DNA of 9,354 nucleotides from Leptospira ellisii (GTDB taxonomy: Bacteria; Spirochaetota; Leptospiria; Leptospirales; Leptospiraceae). A model generated the notes under the pieces. The model was not told the origin of the DNA. It saw only the letters and a list, made by a program, of their open reading frames with translations, and made no database searches. The position numbers were made by a program, and so were the translations under genes. Of the stretch, positions 1-6,662 are shown piece by piece. The stretch spans positions 1 to 9,354 of the forward strand of contig NZ_NPEF01000158.1 in assembly GCF_002811955.1 (NCBI RefSeq), written 5' to 3'. Each line of letters begins with the position of its first letter. Positions within the stretch are counted from its first letter, which is position 1.

Positions 1-72
1 ACGCACCTTGACCATATGTGTAAAAGATTTGAATGCCTGCTGCGGTTCTGATTTTTTTTCGAGAGTTTCCAT
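1..72 (-). CDS. N-terminus of an unidentified protein, cut by the left edge
   Basis: A minus-strand ATG at 70-72 opens a frame that runs off the left edge, giving 24 residues that begin METLEKKSEPQQAFKSFTHM. The start is supported by AGGAG (complement of 78-82) five bases upstream. The visible part is polar, with no signal peptide or membrane segment, and is too short to assign to a family. It is divergent from tetR-1, and its predicted promoter is flanked by two operator-like palindromes, so it is the likely main target of that regulator. That it is a real gene is supported by the ribosome site and by the operator layout, not by homology. Confidence 0.6.
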   Translation of the reverse strand, partial: METLEKKSEPQQAFKSFTHMVKVR

Positions 73-84
73 TCCTGCTCCTAT

Positions 85-104
85 GGTAGAACAATCGGTC
101 TACC
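85..104. promoter_or_regulatory. Operator-like palindrome O1 (TetR type)
   Basis: GGTAGAACAATCGGTCTACC is an imperfect 20-bp palindrome with six perfect outer pairs (GGTAGA/TCTACC) and eight of ten pairs overall. It lies between the divergent tetR-1 and the left-edge gene. A second copy starts 42 bp to the right. It would fall just downstream of the transcription start of the predicted minus-strand promoter. Binding by TetR-1 is inferred from position and symmetry. Confidence 0.6.
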
Positions 105-115
105 TCTTTTTTGAA

Positions 116-144
116 ATCTTAAAAATGGTAGACAAATCTGTCCA
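116..144 (-). promoter_or_regulatory. Predicted promoter of the left-edge gene
   Basis: On the minus strand TGGACA (144-139, one mismatch to TTGACA) is followed after 17 bases by TAAGAT (121-116, four of six matches to TATAAT). Transcription would start near 109, leaving a short leader to the ATG at 72. O2 covers the -35 and O1 lies just past the start point, a layout expected for repression. This is prediction only. Confidence 0.4.
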
Positions 145-146
145 CT
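127..146. promoter_or_regulatory. Operator-like palindrome O2 (TetR type)
   Basis: The sequence starting GGTAGACAAATCTGTCCAC is a second, weaker copy of O1, with the central arms GACA/TGTC intact. It shares ATGGTAGA with O1 and is also followed by a T-rich run, so the two are direct repeats as well as palindromes. The 42-bp offset is about four helical turns. Possible -35 elements of both divergent promoters fall inside it. Confidence 0.55.
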
Positions 147-157
147 TTTTTTAAATT
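129..157 (+). promoter_or_regulatory. Predicted promoter of tetR-1
   Basis: TAGACA (129-134, one mismatch to TTGACA) is followed after 17 bases by TAAATT (152-157, four of six matches). Transcription would start near 164, about 39 bases before the ATG. The -35 lies within O2, so one bound regulator could block both directions, giving autoregulation. This is prediction only. Confidence 0.35.
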
Positions 158-202
158 CGGAATGGACTCGCGGAAAAAAAACGTTCCGAAAAATTGGAAA
201 TC

Positions 203-796
203 ATGAACCGGATACAACCGAAATCGGATCCAGCCAGAGAAAGGATTTTAAAGGCCTCGGTGAGGCTGTTTTACGAACGGGGTTATTCGAATACCGGTAT
301 CAACGAAATTCTCGCGGAAGCGGGCGCCTTTAAAAAAAGTTTATACCGTTATTTCCCTTCCAAAAAGGATCTGGGAATCAGTTATCTGGAATACCAGGAG
401 GAACAGATCGTAGGTCTCGCGGAAATTCTGATGCAAAAATACGGAAAATACCGCGAATTCATCCCGGCTTGGCTGCGGTTCATCAAACGAAGATTAAAAA
501 CGGATTATCTCTACGGATGTCCCCTCGCCAACTTTTCCAACCAAACGCACGACGAACCGGAACTCAGAAGGCGGGTTTTGGAAGCCTTGGATCGCTGGAA
601 CCGTAGTTTCGGGAGTTATCTCACCGGGCCGGTTTGGAAAAAAAAGAGGATCTTGGATTCCAAAGGCGCTTTAGAATATTCTGAAAATATGTTATTCTTA
701 TACCAAGGAGCCATGCAGCTCTACGGCGTAACGGGGAATAAAAAGTTCATCGATCGGCTCGAAACCGAACTGCTCCGTTTGGAGGAAGCCGTTTAA
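203..796 (+). CDS. TetR/AcrR family transcriptional regulator (tetR-1)
   Basis: A 197-residue repressor of TetR size. Residues 11-55 form the DNA-binding domain, with RERILKASVRLFYERGYSNTG leading into the helix-turn-helix (about 32-51) and the typical SLYRYFPSKKDLG following. The rest is the all-helical ligand and dimer domain. It has one cysteine, Cys106, in YGCPLANF; this resembles the GC-x-x-x-N motif of TetR regulators that include the electrophile sensor NemR. I chose ATG 203 because GGA sits five bases upstream; a TTG at 194 in frame would add three residues and has no ribosome site. It diverges from the left-edge gene across two operator-like palindromes, so it probably represses that gene and itself. 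It looks paralogous to tetR-2 in this window. The ligand is unknown. Confidence 0.93.
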   Translation: MNRIQPKSDPARERILKASVRLFYERGYSNTGINEILAEAGAFKKSLYRYFPSKKDLGISYLEYQEEQIVGLAEILMQKYGKYREFIPAWLRFIKRRLKTDYLYGCPLANFSNQTHDEPELRRRVLEALDRWNRSFGSYLTGPVWKKKRILDSKGALEYSENMLFLYQGAMQLYGVTGNKKFIDRLETELLRLEEAV

Positions 797-818
797 ACGT
801 TCATAACCCGCCGAAAAA

Positions 819-1280
819 TCACAGATCGAGACGCAAACGGATCATGTCCGAACATCGGATTCCGTTTTCGTAGATCGGCTCGGGATAATGTCTGATAAAA
901 AAATCCGCGTCGATTCCGGTGATTCTGAAACCGCATTTTTGATACAAAGCCAATTGGGACAAGCTGGAATTTCCCGTTCCTATCTCCAAAGTTTTTGCGC
1001 CGAGTTCCTTGGCTTTTTCGACGGAGTCCAACACAAGACGTTTTCCGATTCCCTTTCCTTGAAATTCCTCCGCGACGGAAACGTTGACCAATTCGAGCGT
1101 CTCGGGTCGGGTTCGGATGAGAACATAGATACCGATCGTTCTTCCTTCCGATTCGGCGATTCTACAAATTCCCCTCCCGCAATATTCTTCTACGATCGTT
1201 CGGGAAGGATCGGCGAGAAGAAGCAATTCCCAAGGATAATCCTCCCGTTCTTTGTCCCGTTCACGAATGAGTATTTCCAT
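819..1280 (-). CDS. GNAT family N-acetyltransferase, YvbK-like
   Basis: A 153-residue single-domain acetyltransferase that would transfer acetyl from acetyl-CoA to an amine; the acceptor is unknown. Motif A is visible at residues 66-80 (NVSVAEEFQGKGIGK, the Q-x-x-G-x-G pyrophosphate loop), and motif B at about 110-118 (LALYQKCGF). The strands TLELVNVSV and AKTLEIGTGNSS, and the tail DFFIRHYPEPIYENGIRCSDMIRL, recall the Bacillus YvbK group as I remember it. The ATG at 1280 has GGAG about ten bases upstream. It converges on tetR-1 with only 22 bases between the stop codons and no hairpin there. It diverges from the DUF1801 gene. The family call is firm; the subgroup is from memory. Confidence 0.9.
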   Translation of the reverse strand: MEILIRERDKEREDYPWELLLLADPSRTIVEEYCGRGICRIAESEGRTIGIYVLIRTRPETLELVNVSVAEEFQGKGIGKRLVLDSVEKAKELGAKTLEIGTGNSSLSQLALYQKCGFRITGIDADFFIRHYPEPIYENGIRCSDMIRLRLDL

Positions 1281-1309
1281 CGAATACGAACTCCGTCATT
1301 CAAGATCCG

Positions 1310-1323
1310 TTTTCCCGGGAAAA
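1310..1323. repeat. Perfect 14-bp palindrome TTTTCCCGGGAAAA
   Basis: A perfect palindrome centred in the 126-bp gap between the divergent GNAT and DUF1801 genes. It could be a binding site or a small cruciform. No partner is evident. A second, smaller inverted repeat (ATTTCG, three bases, CGAAAT) lies at 1333-1347, and a good -10 (GATAAT, 1379-1384) for the plus gene has only a poor -35. Confidence 0.4.
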
Positions 1324-1406
1324 AGGCAACCCATTTCGGAACGAAATCTTGGTTGCGGCGGAGGTGGAAACCGCGAAAGATAATTTTTCGAAACGGAATC
1401 GAACCT

Positions 1407-1850
1407 ATGAATTCTAAAACTCCCAAACACAAACCGCGCCGATTTCAAAACCCGGAAATCGCCGAACTATTCGACGGATATCCGAAATCGGTCCGGGAAA
1501 AACTTCTGCGCTTGCGGGAACTCATTTACGAAACGGCCGACTCAACCGAAGGAGTTGGAACTCTGCAGGAAGCGCTGAAATGGGGACAACCGAGTTATCT
1601 GACTCCGGAAACGAAAAGCGGAAGTACGATTCGGATCGATCGTCTGAAAAACGACGAAACCCGATACGCGATCTTTTTTCACTGTCAAACCGATTTGATA
1701 TCGAACTTTCGGGAACTTTTTTCCGGAAAGCTGGAGTTCGAAGGAAATCGATGTATCCTTCTCAAGGCCGATCGCCCCGTTCCGGAAAAGGAATTAAAGG
1801 TCTGTATTTCGATGGCTTTGACGTATCACAAAGACAAGAAAAAAGGATGA
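1407..1850 (+). CDS. DUF1801 domain-containing protein
   Basis: A 147-residue soluble protein of the DUF1801 (YdhG-like) family, whose biochemical role is not established. The family signature is at residues 48-72: LQEALKWGQPSYLT followed by GSTIRID. The flanking helices (SVREKLLRLRELIYETA) and the strand YAIFFHCQTDLISNFRELF also fit. The frame stays open upstream to 888, but that part is antisense to the GNAT gene and unlike the family, so I chose the ATG at 1407. The site before it is weak (GGAA at about 1395). A -10 like GATAAT at 1379-1384 would give a short leader. The gene stands alone and is convergent with the desaturase, with a large hairpin between them. Confidence 0.85.
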   Translation: MNSKTPKHKPRRFQNPEIAELFDGYPKSVREKLLRLRELIYETADSTEGVGTLQEALKWGQPSYLTPETKSGSTIRIDRLKNDETRYAIFFHCQTDLISNFRELFSGKLEFEGNRCILLKADRPVPEKELKVCISMALTYHKDKKKG

Positions 1851-1926
1851 TTCGATCCTCAAAAAGAACGGACCACCAAAAGGAAAATTCTTCTTCGTCT
1901 TCCGCCCCGCTTAGAAAAACGAATGG

Positions 1927-1954
1927 TCCGGAAGAACGGATCGGTTCTTCCGGA
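1927..1954. terminator. Strong hairpin between convergent genes, possible terminator
   Basis: TCCGGAAGAAC and GTTCTTCCGGA form an 11-bp perfect stem around a six-base loop. It lies between the stops of the DUF1801 gene (1850) and the desaturase (1968). No T-run follows on the plus strand. On the minus strand a TTTTT run begins about eight bases after the stem. So it is a non-classical terminator, more likely for the desaturase, or a hairpin protecting a 3' end. Confidence 0.45.
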
Positions 1955-1967
1955 AACCGGCGCCCGT

Positions 1968-3056
1968 TTATGCGGGTAGAACTTCCATTTCCTCTTCCGA
2001 AATCGAAGTTTCCGCCTCTTTATAAGTCATCCATTTACCGGTTTCGGCGTCGATCACCTTACAGCGGGAAGTCGAACGGAAATAATCCCCGAAAATCGTG
2101 TCCCTTTCGAGAACGTTATCCCCGTAAACGGCCTTAATCTCACCTAACGCACGTTTGAGATTATAGAACGGAATTTTCATATGTACGTGATGCGGCATGT
2201 GTATGAAAATGTTATGAAAAAAGAAATTCAACGCGGCGGGAATGTGATAGTTGATCGTTCCGCGCATCTGTCCGTAATACGGGGTCCAATCCTCCTTTGT
2301 TTTCCACGGAATTTCGGAATGAATATGATGTACGTAAACCGTGATTCCCATAAAATAATTCCACGCTACGAAAGGAATCAGACAGACTTTGACGAACATC
2401 CAAAGTCCGGCTCCCGCGTCCCAGACGCCGTCCGCGGAACCTCCGAAATAAAAAACCGCTGCGGAGGAAACGAAGGCGAACGAAAGCATGATCCACTTGT
2501 CCCGTCGCGCCTCCTTCAGAGGAGCGGTGAATACGACCATCCCCTTAAGCCAGATTTCGATCATATAATAAAAACCGCCGCCCCAAGCCGACCAGAAAAA
2601 TCTGTGCGCTATTTTTTTGAATATTCCAAATTTAGAATATTCCTCCGCGGTGGCGGGATGCCATACGAAATCCCCTCCGCGTTTGATCGTGTGACCGTGA
2701 TGGATCCGGTTGTGTCCGTAGGCCCATTGATTGTACGCGTGTAAGGAAGGCAGCATGGCGATCTGGCCGATCCAATAACGGAGATAACGGTTTTGAAACA
2801 GGGCTTCGTGCGCGCAATCGTGTCCGATCACGAACAAGGCGGCGATCGTCATCCCCGCAAAAAACCAGAGAAAGGGAAGGAGGTACCACGTATCGATGTT
2901 CCAAAGAAGAAAGATCGCGACCGCAAAACAGCACAGATCCCGAGAAAAATAACCGACTCCTTTATAAGCCGGATTTTCGAACGTTCCCCGGGAAAGGGTC
3001 TCCCGGACGGCTCCCAAGGTTTCTTTGGGAGAATTTTGATTCGTTTTCACTTCCAT
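1968..3056 (-). CDS. Membrane fatty acid desaturase
   Basis: A 362-residue integral membrane di-iron enzyme expected to introduce a cis double bond into acyl chains, using oxygen and an electron donor. All three histidine boxes are present: HDCAH (79-83), HNRIHH (115-120) and HMPHH (286-290); HH at 243-244 is an extra candidate ligand. Hydrophobic segments lie at about 41-77, 92-105, 155-180, 188-206 and 218-242. This is the DesA-like, water-facing histidine layout of membrane desaturases; regiospecificity cannot be read from sequence. The ATG at 3056 has AAGGA eight bases upstream. It is probably transcribed alone, from a promoter carrying two copies of a 17-bp repeat. With the hotdog-thiolase pair it gives the window an acyl-chain theme, although no regulator gene is adjacent to it. 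Confidence 0.93.
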   Translation of the reverse strand: MEVKTNQNSPKETLGAVRETLSRGTFENPAYKGVGYFSRDLCCFAVAIFLLWNIDTWYLLPFLWFFAGMTIAALFVIGHDCAHEALFQNRYLRYWIGQIAMLPSLHAYNQWAYGHNRIHHGHTIKRGGDFVWHPATAEEYSKFGIFKKIAHRFFWSAWGGGFYYMIEIWLKGMVVFTAPLKEARRDKWIMLSFAFVSSAAVFYFGGSADGVWDAGAGLWMFVKVCLIPFVAWNYFMGITVYVHHIHSEIPWKTKEDWTPYYGQMRGTINYHIPAALNFFFHNIFIHMPHHVHMKIPFYNLKRALGEIKAVYGDNVLERDTIFGDYFRSTSRCKVIDAETGKWMTYKEAETSISEEEMEVLPA

Positions 3057-3067
3057 AATTTTTTCCT

Positions 3068-3084
3068 TAGCGAACAGCGTTCAC
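3068..3084. promoter_or_regulatory. Desaturase operator-like repeat, copy 1
   Basis: TAGCGAACAGCGTTCAC matches copy 2 at 14 of 17 positions (consensus TARCGAACARCGTTMAC) and contains the dyad GAAC-AGC-GTTC. It lies immediately downstream of the predicted -10 of the desaturase promoter, over the start of transcription. Confidence 0.6.
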
Positions 3085-3114
3085 CTTATAACGAACAACG
3101 TTAACTAATTGGAA
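3085..3114 (-). promoter_or_regulatory. Predicted desaturase promoter
   Basis: On the minus strand TTCCAA (3114-3109, weak -35) is followed after 18 bases by TATAAG (3090-3085, five of six matches to the -10). Transcription would start near 3078, leaving a leader of about 20 bases. The two 17-bp repeats occupy the spacer and the start point, so a bound repressor would exclude RNA polymerase. Confidence 0.4.
3089..3105. promoter_or_regulatory. Desaturase operator-like repeat, copy 2
   Basis: TAACGAACAACGTTAAC is the second copy, exactly 21 bp from the first (two helical turns). It holds the dyad TAACG-five bases-CGTTA. It occupies the spacer between the predicted -35 and -10. Two same-face sites suggest cooperative repressor binding of TetR type; the protein is not identified. 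Confidence 0.6.
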
Positions 3115-3192
3115 TATTTTTGCAAGTAAAAAAACAGACGGATCGTTCAAAATTCCTTCGGTTTGAGCCGGAACCTTTGTCCTAGGAACTCC

Positions 3193-3741
3193 TTAGAATG
3201 CGGTAAGAGGGTGATCTTTTGTAAAAATTCGATACAACACGTGCCGGGAAAGAATATGATCCGGCTCCAAACTCGGATGGGCAAAAAAACCGGATTCTCG
3301 CATACCAATCCGTTTCATTACCGCCTGGGAATTCGTGTTGAGGATCGACGTAAACGAAACGATCTCGGACAATTTCAACTTCGAAAACCCGAAATCGAAG
3401 GAAGCGAGCGCCGCCTCGGTCGCATAACCTCGGTTCCAATGCGGAGCCGCCAATCTCCAACCGACTTCCACCGCAGGGGTGAATTCCGCTTCGAACGGCA
3501 CGTTTTTTAATCCGGTAAATCCCAAAAATTCGCCCGTTTCCTTCCGCTCCAACACCCAAAGTCCGTATCCGTTCGTTTCAAAATGAAGTTCGAAACTTTC
3601 CACAAGCCGGTCGGATTCTGCACGCGTCAAAAGAGAGGGGAAAAACCTCATCACGATCGGGTCGGAACTCATTCCGAAAAACGGAATCAGATCCTTTTCT
3701 TTCCATCGCCGCATCCGCAAACGTTCCGTTTCTAATTCCAT
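3193..3741 (-). CDS. GNAT family N-acetyltransferase, RimJ/RimL type
   Basis: A 182-residue acetyltransferase of the Acetyltransf_3 type, which in characterised members acetylates protein N-termini, ribosomal proteins or small amines; the substrate here is unknown. It begins with the typical LETERLRMRRWKEKDL (3-18). The acetyl-CoA loop is HWNRGYATEA (101-110), the strand before it is AVEVGWRL, and the late motif NTNSQAVMKRIGM (135-147) is characteristic. The ATG at 3741 opens right at the family's usual start; GGGGAAA lies about 12 bases upstream, which is a distant ribosome site. It is on the same strand as the desaturase, 136 bases upstream of it, but the desaturase appears to have its own promoter. 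It diverges from the RRM gene. Confidence 0.9.
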   Translation of the reverse strand: MELETERLRMRRWKEKDLIPFFGMSSDPIVMRFFPSLLTRAESDRLVESFELHFETNGYGLWVLERKETGEFLGFTGLKNVPFEAEFTPAVEVGWRLAAPHWNRGYATEAALASFDFGFSKLKLSEIVSFTSILNTNSQAVMKRIGMRESGFFAHPSLEPDHILSRHVLYRIFTKDHPLTAF

Positions 3742-3980
3742 TTTTGAAAACGATTTCCCCTTAAGTTTGAAATTTAGATTGCCAAAGTTGATTCTAACCG
3801 CAGAATGGGCGGAGAATTCCAGTTATTCCATCGATTTTTTAACTTCCGAACGTAGTCCTATCTTAAAGTTTGCTCTTCTGTTTCAGTCCTGCATCTCTAA
3901 AATTTTTCTACTCCCTTACGCGGGAACGCTGTTTTTAAATCAAGATAACTCGATTTAATTTAAAACGACAAGAGGACATT

Positions 3981-4243
3981 ATGTCAGTCAATATTTACGT
4001 AGGAAACCTGTCTTACGATCTCACAGAAGGGAAGTTAGGCGAACTTTTTGCGACGTACGGAACCGTAAACTCCGTTAAGATCATCACCGATCAGTATTCC
4101 GGAAAATCCAAAGGATTCGCTTTCGTCGAAATGGCGAACGAAGAAGAAGCGGACAAAGCCATCCAAAACCTGGACGGAAAAAACGTTCTTACCCGCAATC
4201 TGAAAGTGAATGTGGCGAAGCCGAAACCGGCAAAAGGCAGATT

Positions 4244-4247
<4 letters not shown>
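3981..4247 (+). CDS. Small RRM-domain RNA-binding protein
   Basis: An 88-residue protein that is almost only one RNA recognition motif. RNP2 is IYVGNL (5-10) and RNP1 is KGFAFVEM (44-51), with the aromatic residues that stack on RNA bases. A short basic tail ([10 protein letters not shown]) replaces the glycine-rich tail of cyanobacterial Rbp proteins. Related bacterial proteins are often cold-induced and bind single-stranded RNA, affecting message stability or translation. The start is supported by AGAGG (3971-3975) five bases upstream. A 239-base gap precedes it, with an AT-rich leader and a weak inverted repeat (3935-3941 with 3952-3958). Its stop codon overlaps the stop codon of the convergent hydrolase. 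Confidence 0.95.
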
Positions 4248-5206
<959 letters not shown>

Positions 5207-5242
5207 GAGTTGCTCCCGGAGAATTCCGGATTTAGGTAGTAT

Positions 5243-5286
5243 TTTCCCCTTCGTTACTTCTGAAAATCAAAAAACGGAAGGGGGAA
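5243..5286. other. Long-loop inverted repeat in the hydrolase leader
   Basis: 5243-5252 (TTTCCCCTTC) pairs with 5277-5286 (GAAGGGGGAA) over ten positions with one G-T pair, around a loop of 24 bases. It lies between msrB and the hydrolase start. It would be part of the hydrolase leader if transcription comes from msrB. Confidence 0.3.
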
Positions 5287-5289
5287 TTT

Positions 5290-5337
5290 TTCCGGGCAAG
5301 ACGCGAACCGAAGCGGTGGATCTGCGATCGCCCGGAA
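5290..5337. other. Three-way-junction fold in the msrB-hydrolase gap
   Basis: Outer arms TTCCGGGC (5290-5297) and GCCCGGAA (5330-5337) are perfect 8-bp complements. Inside are two small hairpins: ACCG-AAG-CGGT (5307-5317) and GATC-TGC-GATC (5319-5329), the latter abutting the outer stem. No T-run follows on either strand, so it is not a simple terminator. It may be an RNA 3'-end structure of msrB, a leader element of the hydrolase gene, or chance. No known riboswitch is recognised. Confidence 0.35.
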
Positions 5338-5376
5338 GTTTTCGGAAAGAGTTCGGTTTTTTGCCGAAGGGAATTC

Positions 5377-5868
5377 CTATTCTTTTTTGAATTTTAAGGA
5401 AGCGGAATTGATGCAGTAACGAAGCCCCGTAGGTTTAGGTCCGTCCGGAAACACGTGACCGAGATGCCCTCCGCATTTGGAGCAAAGAACTTCCGTTCGA
5501 TCCATGCCGTGACTGCGATCCTCTTCGCGATCGACGGATTCCTTTTTGAGAGGCTGATAAAAGGAAGGCCAACCGGAACCGGATTCGTATTTCGTTTCGG
5601 AAGAGAACAAGGGCTCGCCGCACGCGGCGCAGACATACGTTCCTTTATCGTGGTTGTTATAAAGCGCTCCGGTAAACGCGCGTTCGGTTCCTTTTTGTCT
5701 CAGAATCCGATATTCCTCCGGAGTGAGTTCCCTTTTCCATTCCTCTTCGGATTTATTGACTTCGTATTTCATTTCTCCTCCTTTTCTTGTCTTGTCTCCC
5801 TCCGTTCCGGAGCAACCTGCGACGATCGGCAAAGCCGAAACTACGACCGTTAGAATGATACGTTTCAT
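5377..5868 (-). CDS. msrB: Peptide-methionine (R)-S-oxide reductase, lipoprotein form
   Basis: MsrB reduces methionine-R-sulfoxide in proteins, repairing oxidative damage. The 163-residue frame starts with a lipoprotein signal ([19 protein letters not shown], lipid-accepting Cys19), which would place the enzyme in the cell envelope. The enzyme domain runs from about 41 to 161. Its zinc cysteines are C80, C83, C129 and C132; the substrate motif is GSGWPSF (97-103); and the catalytic Cys152 lies in RYCINSASL. Met33 is preceded by an almost ideal ribosome site (AGGAGG, complement of 5777-5782, four bases upstream), so a 131-residue cytoplasmic form, close to the usual MsrB length, is likely also made. 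tetR-2 is 60 bases upstream on the same strand with no terminator between, suggesting co-transcription. Confidence 0.94.
   Translation of the reverse strand: MKRIILTVVVSALPIVAGCSGTEGDKTRKGGEMKYEVNKSEEEWKRELTPEEYRILRQKGTERAFTGALYNNHDKGTYVCAACGEPLFSSETKYESGSGWPSFYQPLKKESVDREEDRSHGMDRTEVLCSKCGGHLGHVFPDGPKPTGLRYCINSASLKFKKE
5773..5782 (-). promoter_or_regulatory. Internal ribosome binding site within msrB
   Basis: On the minus strand AGGAGG followed by AGAA precedes ATG (5772-5770, Met33). This is far stronger than the site before the first ATG, where only AGGA at about 13 bases is seen. It decides the start of the predicted signal-less MsrB. Confidence 0.6.
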
Positions 5869-5928
5869 ACGAGGGAATTCGTCCTGAAAGTTGGACTGGT
5901 TACCGAACGGAAAGGATTCCGACGAAAA

Positions 5929-6543
5929 TTATAGGATTCTGTATTCTTCCACGATCTCGCGGAGGGAATCCTCCATTTCGCGGATGTAACGGAGTTCCTG
6001 GGTCATTCTCCACATCGTAACGGAACCGTGATACGCCATCAGCATTCTTCGTGCGACATATTGGATGTCCATACTCCGTTTGAGCTGGCCCGAACCGATC
6101 GCCTTTTGGAGATAATCTCCGATCATACGGGTCCACTTTGCGACGATGTCCTTTAGGAATTCCGTATATTCCGGATCGGAATCCATCACCTGACTCGCGA
6201 ATCCCGCGAAAGGACATCCGAAAAATTCCTCGTGACGTATCTGCTTCTCCTTAAGAATCACCCAAGCGCGCAGAAACTCCGCCAGATCCGGATAACGATC
6301 CATCAAACCCTGAAGATCGCTGAGTGTCTTCTCCTCCTGCTTGGCGAGATAAGCGAGACCCAATTCCTTTTTGGACGGATAATGATCGTAGAGGCTGGCC
6401 GCCACCGAATTGGATTCCTGAATGATCTGCCGCATTCCCGTATTGGAAAAACCCTGTTTATAAAAAAGCGAGGTCGCGGTTTCTAAAATTCTTTCCCTGA
6501 CCCCGATCCCGGATTCCTTTTTTTTTCGTGTCTGCGATTTCAT
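5929..6543 (-). CDS. TetR/AcrR family transcriptional regulator (tetR-2)
   Basis: A 204-residue repressor with its DNA-binding domain at residues 15-62: [22 protein letters not shown], the helix-turn-helix (about 37-55), then [13 protein letters not shown]. It looks paralogous to tetR-1 (shared FY-x-x-G-x-SNTG, YPSKK-x-LG-x-x-YL and QEE). Its only cysteine, Cys110, lies in FFGCPFAGF, at the same place as that of tetR-1. The ATG at 6543 has no clear ribosome site, but a plausible promoter (TTGACA at 6608-6603, 17 bases, AAAAAT) lies upstream. A perfect 18-bp palindrome sits between it and the divergent hotdog-thiolase genes, which it probably represses. msrB follows 60 bases downstream. The inducer is unknown; an acyl-CoA or an electrophile would fit the neighbours. 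Confidence 0.93.
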   Translation of the reverse strand: MKSQTRKKKESGIGVRERILETATSLFYKQGFSNTGMRQIIQESNSVAASLYDHYPSKKELGLAYLAKQEEKTLSDLQGLMDRYPDLAEFLRAWVILKEKQIRHEEFFGCPFAGFASQVMDSDPEYTEFLKDIVAKWTRMIGDYLQKAIGSGQLKRSMDIQYVARRMLMAYHGSVTMWRMTQELRYIREMEDSLREIVEEYRIL

Positions 6544-6579
6544 GGTTTATGATCGAACGTCCCGAATCGGAACGAATTC

Positions 6580-6608
6580 ATTTTTCCACCCGAAAAAACT
6601 TCTGTCAA
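6580..6608 (-). promoter_or_regulatory. Predicted tetR-2 promoter
   Basis: A perfect TTGACA (6608-6603 on the minus strand) is followed after 17 bases by AAAAAT (6585-6580, four of six matches). Transcription would start near 6572, about 29 bases before the ATG. The 18-bp palindrome lies upstream of this -35, so if it controls tetR-2 it does so from upstream. Confidence 0.4.
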
Positions 6609-6634
6609 TGACTTTGAAAGATTTAGATAAAAAA

Positions 6635-6652
6635 ACAGAACGAACGTTCTGT
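6635..6652. promoter_or_regulatory. Perfect 18-bp palindromic operator (TetR type)
   Basis: ACAGAACGAACGTTCTGT has two perfect 8-bp arms (ACAGAACG/CGTTCTGT) around AA. It lies in the 182-bp gap between tetR-2 and the divergent hotdog-thiolase pair. Length, symmetry and position are those expected of a TetR operator. It is a different sequence from the tetR-1 palindromes, and differs in half-site spacing from the desaturase repeats. Confidence 0.75.
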
Positions 6653-6662
6653 ATTTTTTTGT

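Noticed and set aside
797..818. Terminator between tetR-1 and the convergent GNAT
   Set aside because: The 22-base gap has no stem-forming arms.
888..1406. In-frame upstream extension of the DUF1801 gene on the plus strand
   Set aside because: It is antisense to the GNAT gene, low-quality in composition, and lies before a start that fits the DUF1801 family length.
1580..2137. Plus-strand open frame crossing the DUF1801 gene and the desaturase end
   Set aside because: It is rich in Arg/Ser/Lys, has no domain, and overlaps two genes with clear family motifs.
2181..2744. Plus-strand open frame inside the desaturase
   Set aside because: It is antisense to the histidine-box coding region and has no recognisable domain.
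3767..3958. Small 63-residue frame before the RRM gene
   Set aside because: It starts at TTG without a ribosome site, has no family signature, and occupies the promoter region of the RRM gene.
3935..3958. Inverted repeat TTAAATC/GATTTAA before the RRM gene
   Set aside because: Seven AT-rich pairs around ten bases in an AT-rich leader are easily due to chance; there is no T-run or partner.
5352..5368. Hairpin TTCGG/CCGAA just after the msrB stop, as a terminator
   Set aside because: The stem is only five pairs and is not followed by a T-run in the direction of msrB.
5455..5853. Plus-strand 132-residue open frame
   Set aside because: It is the antisense shadow of msrB, whose zinc and catalytic motifs are unmistakable.
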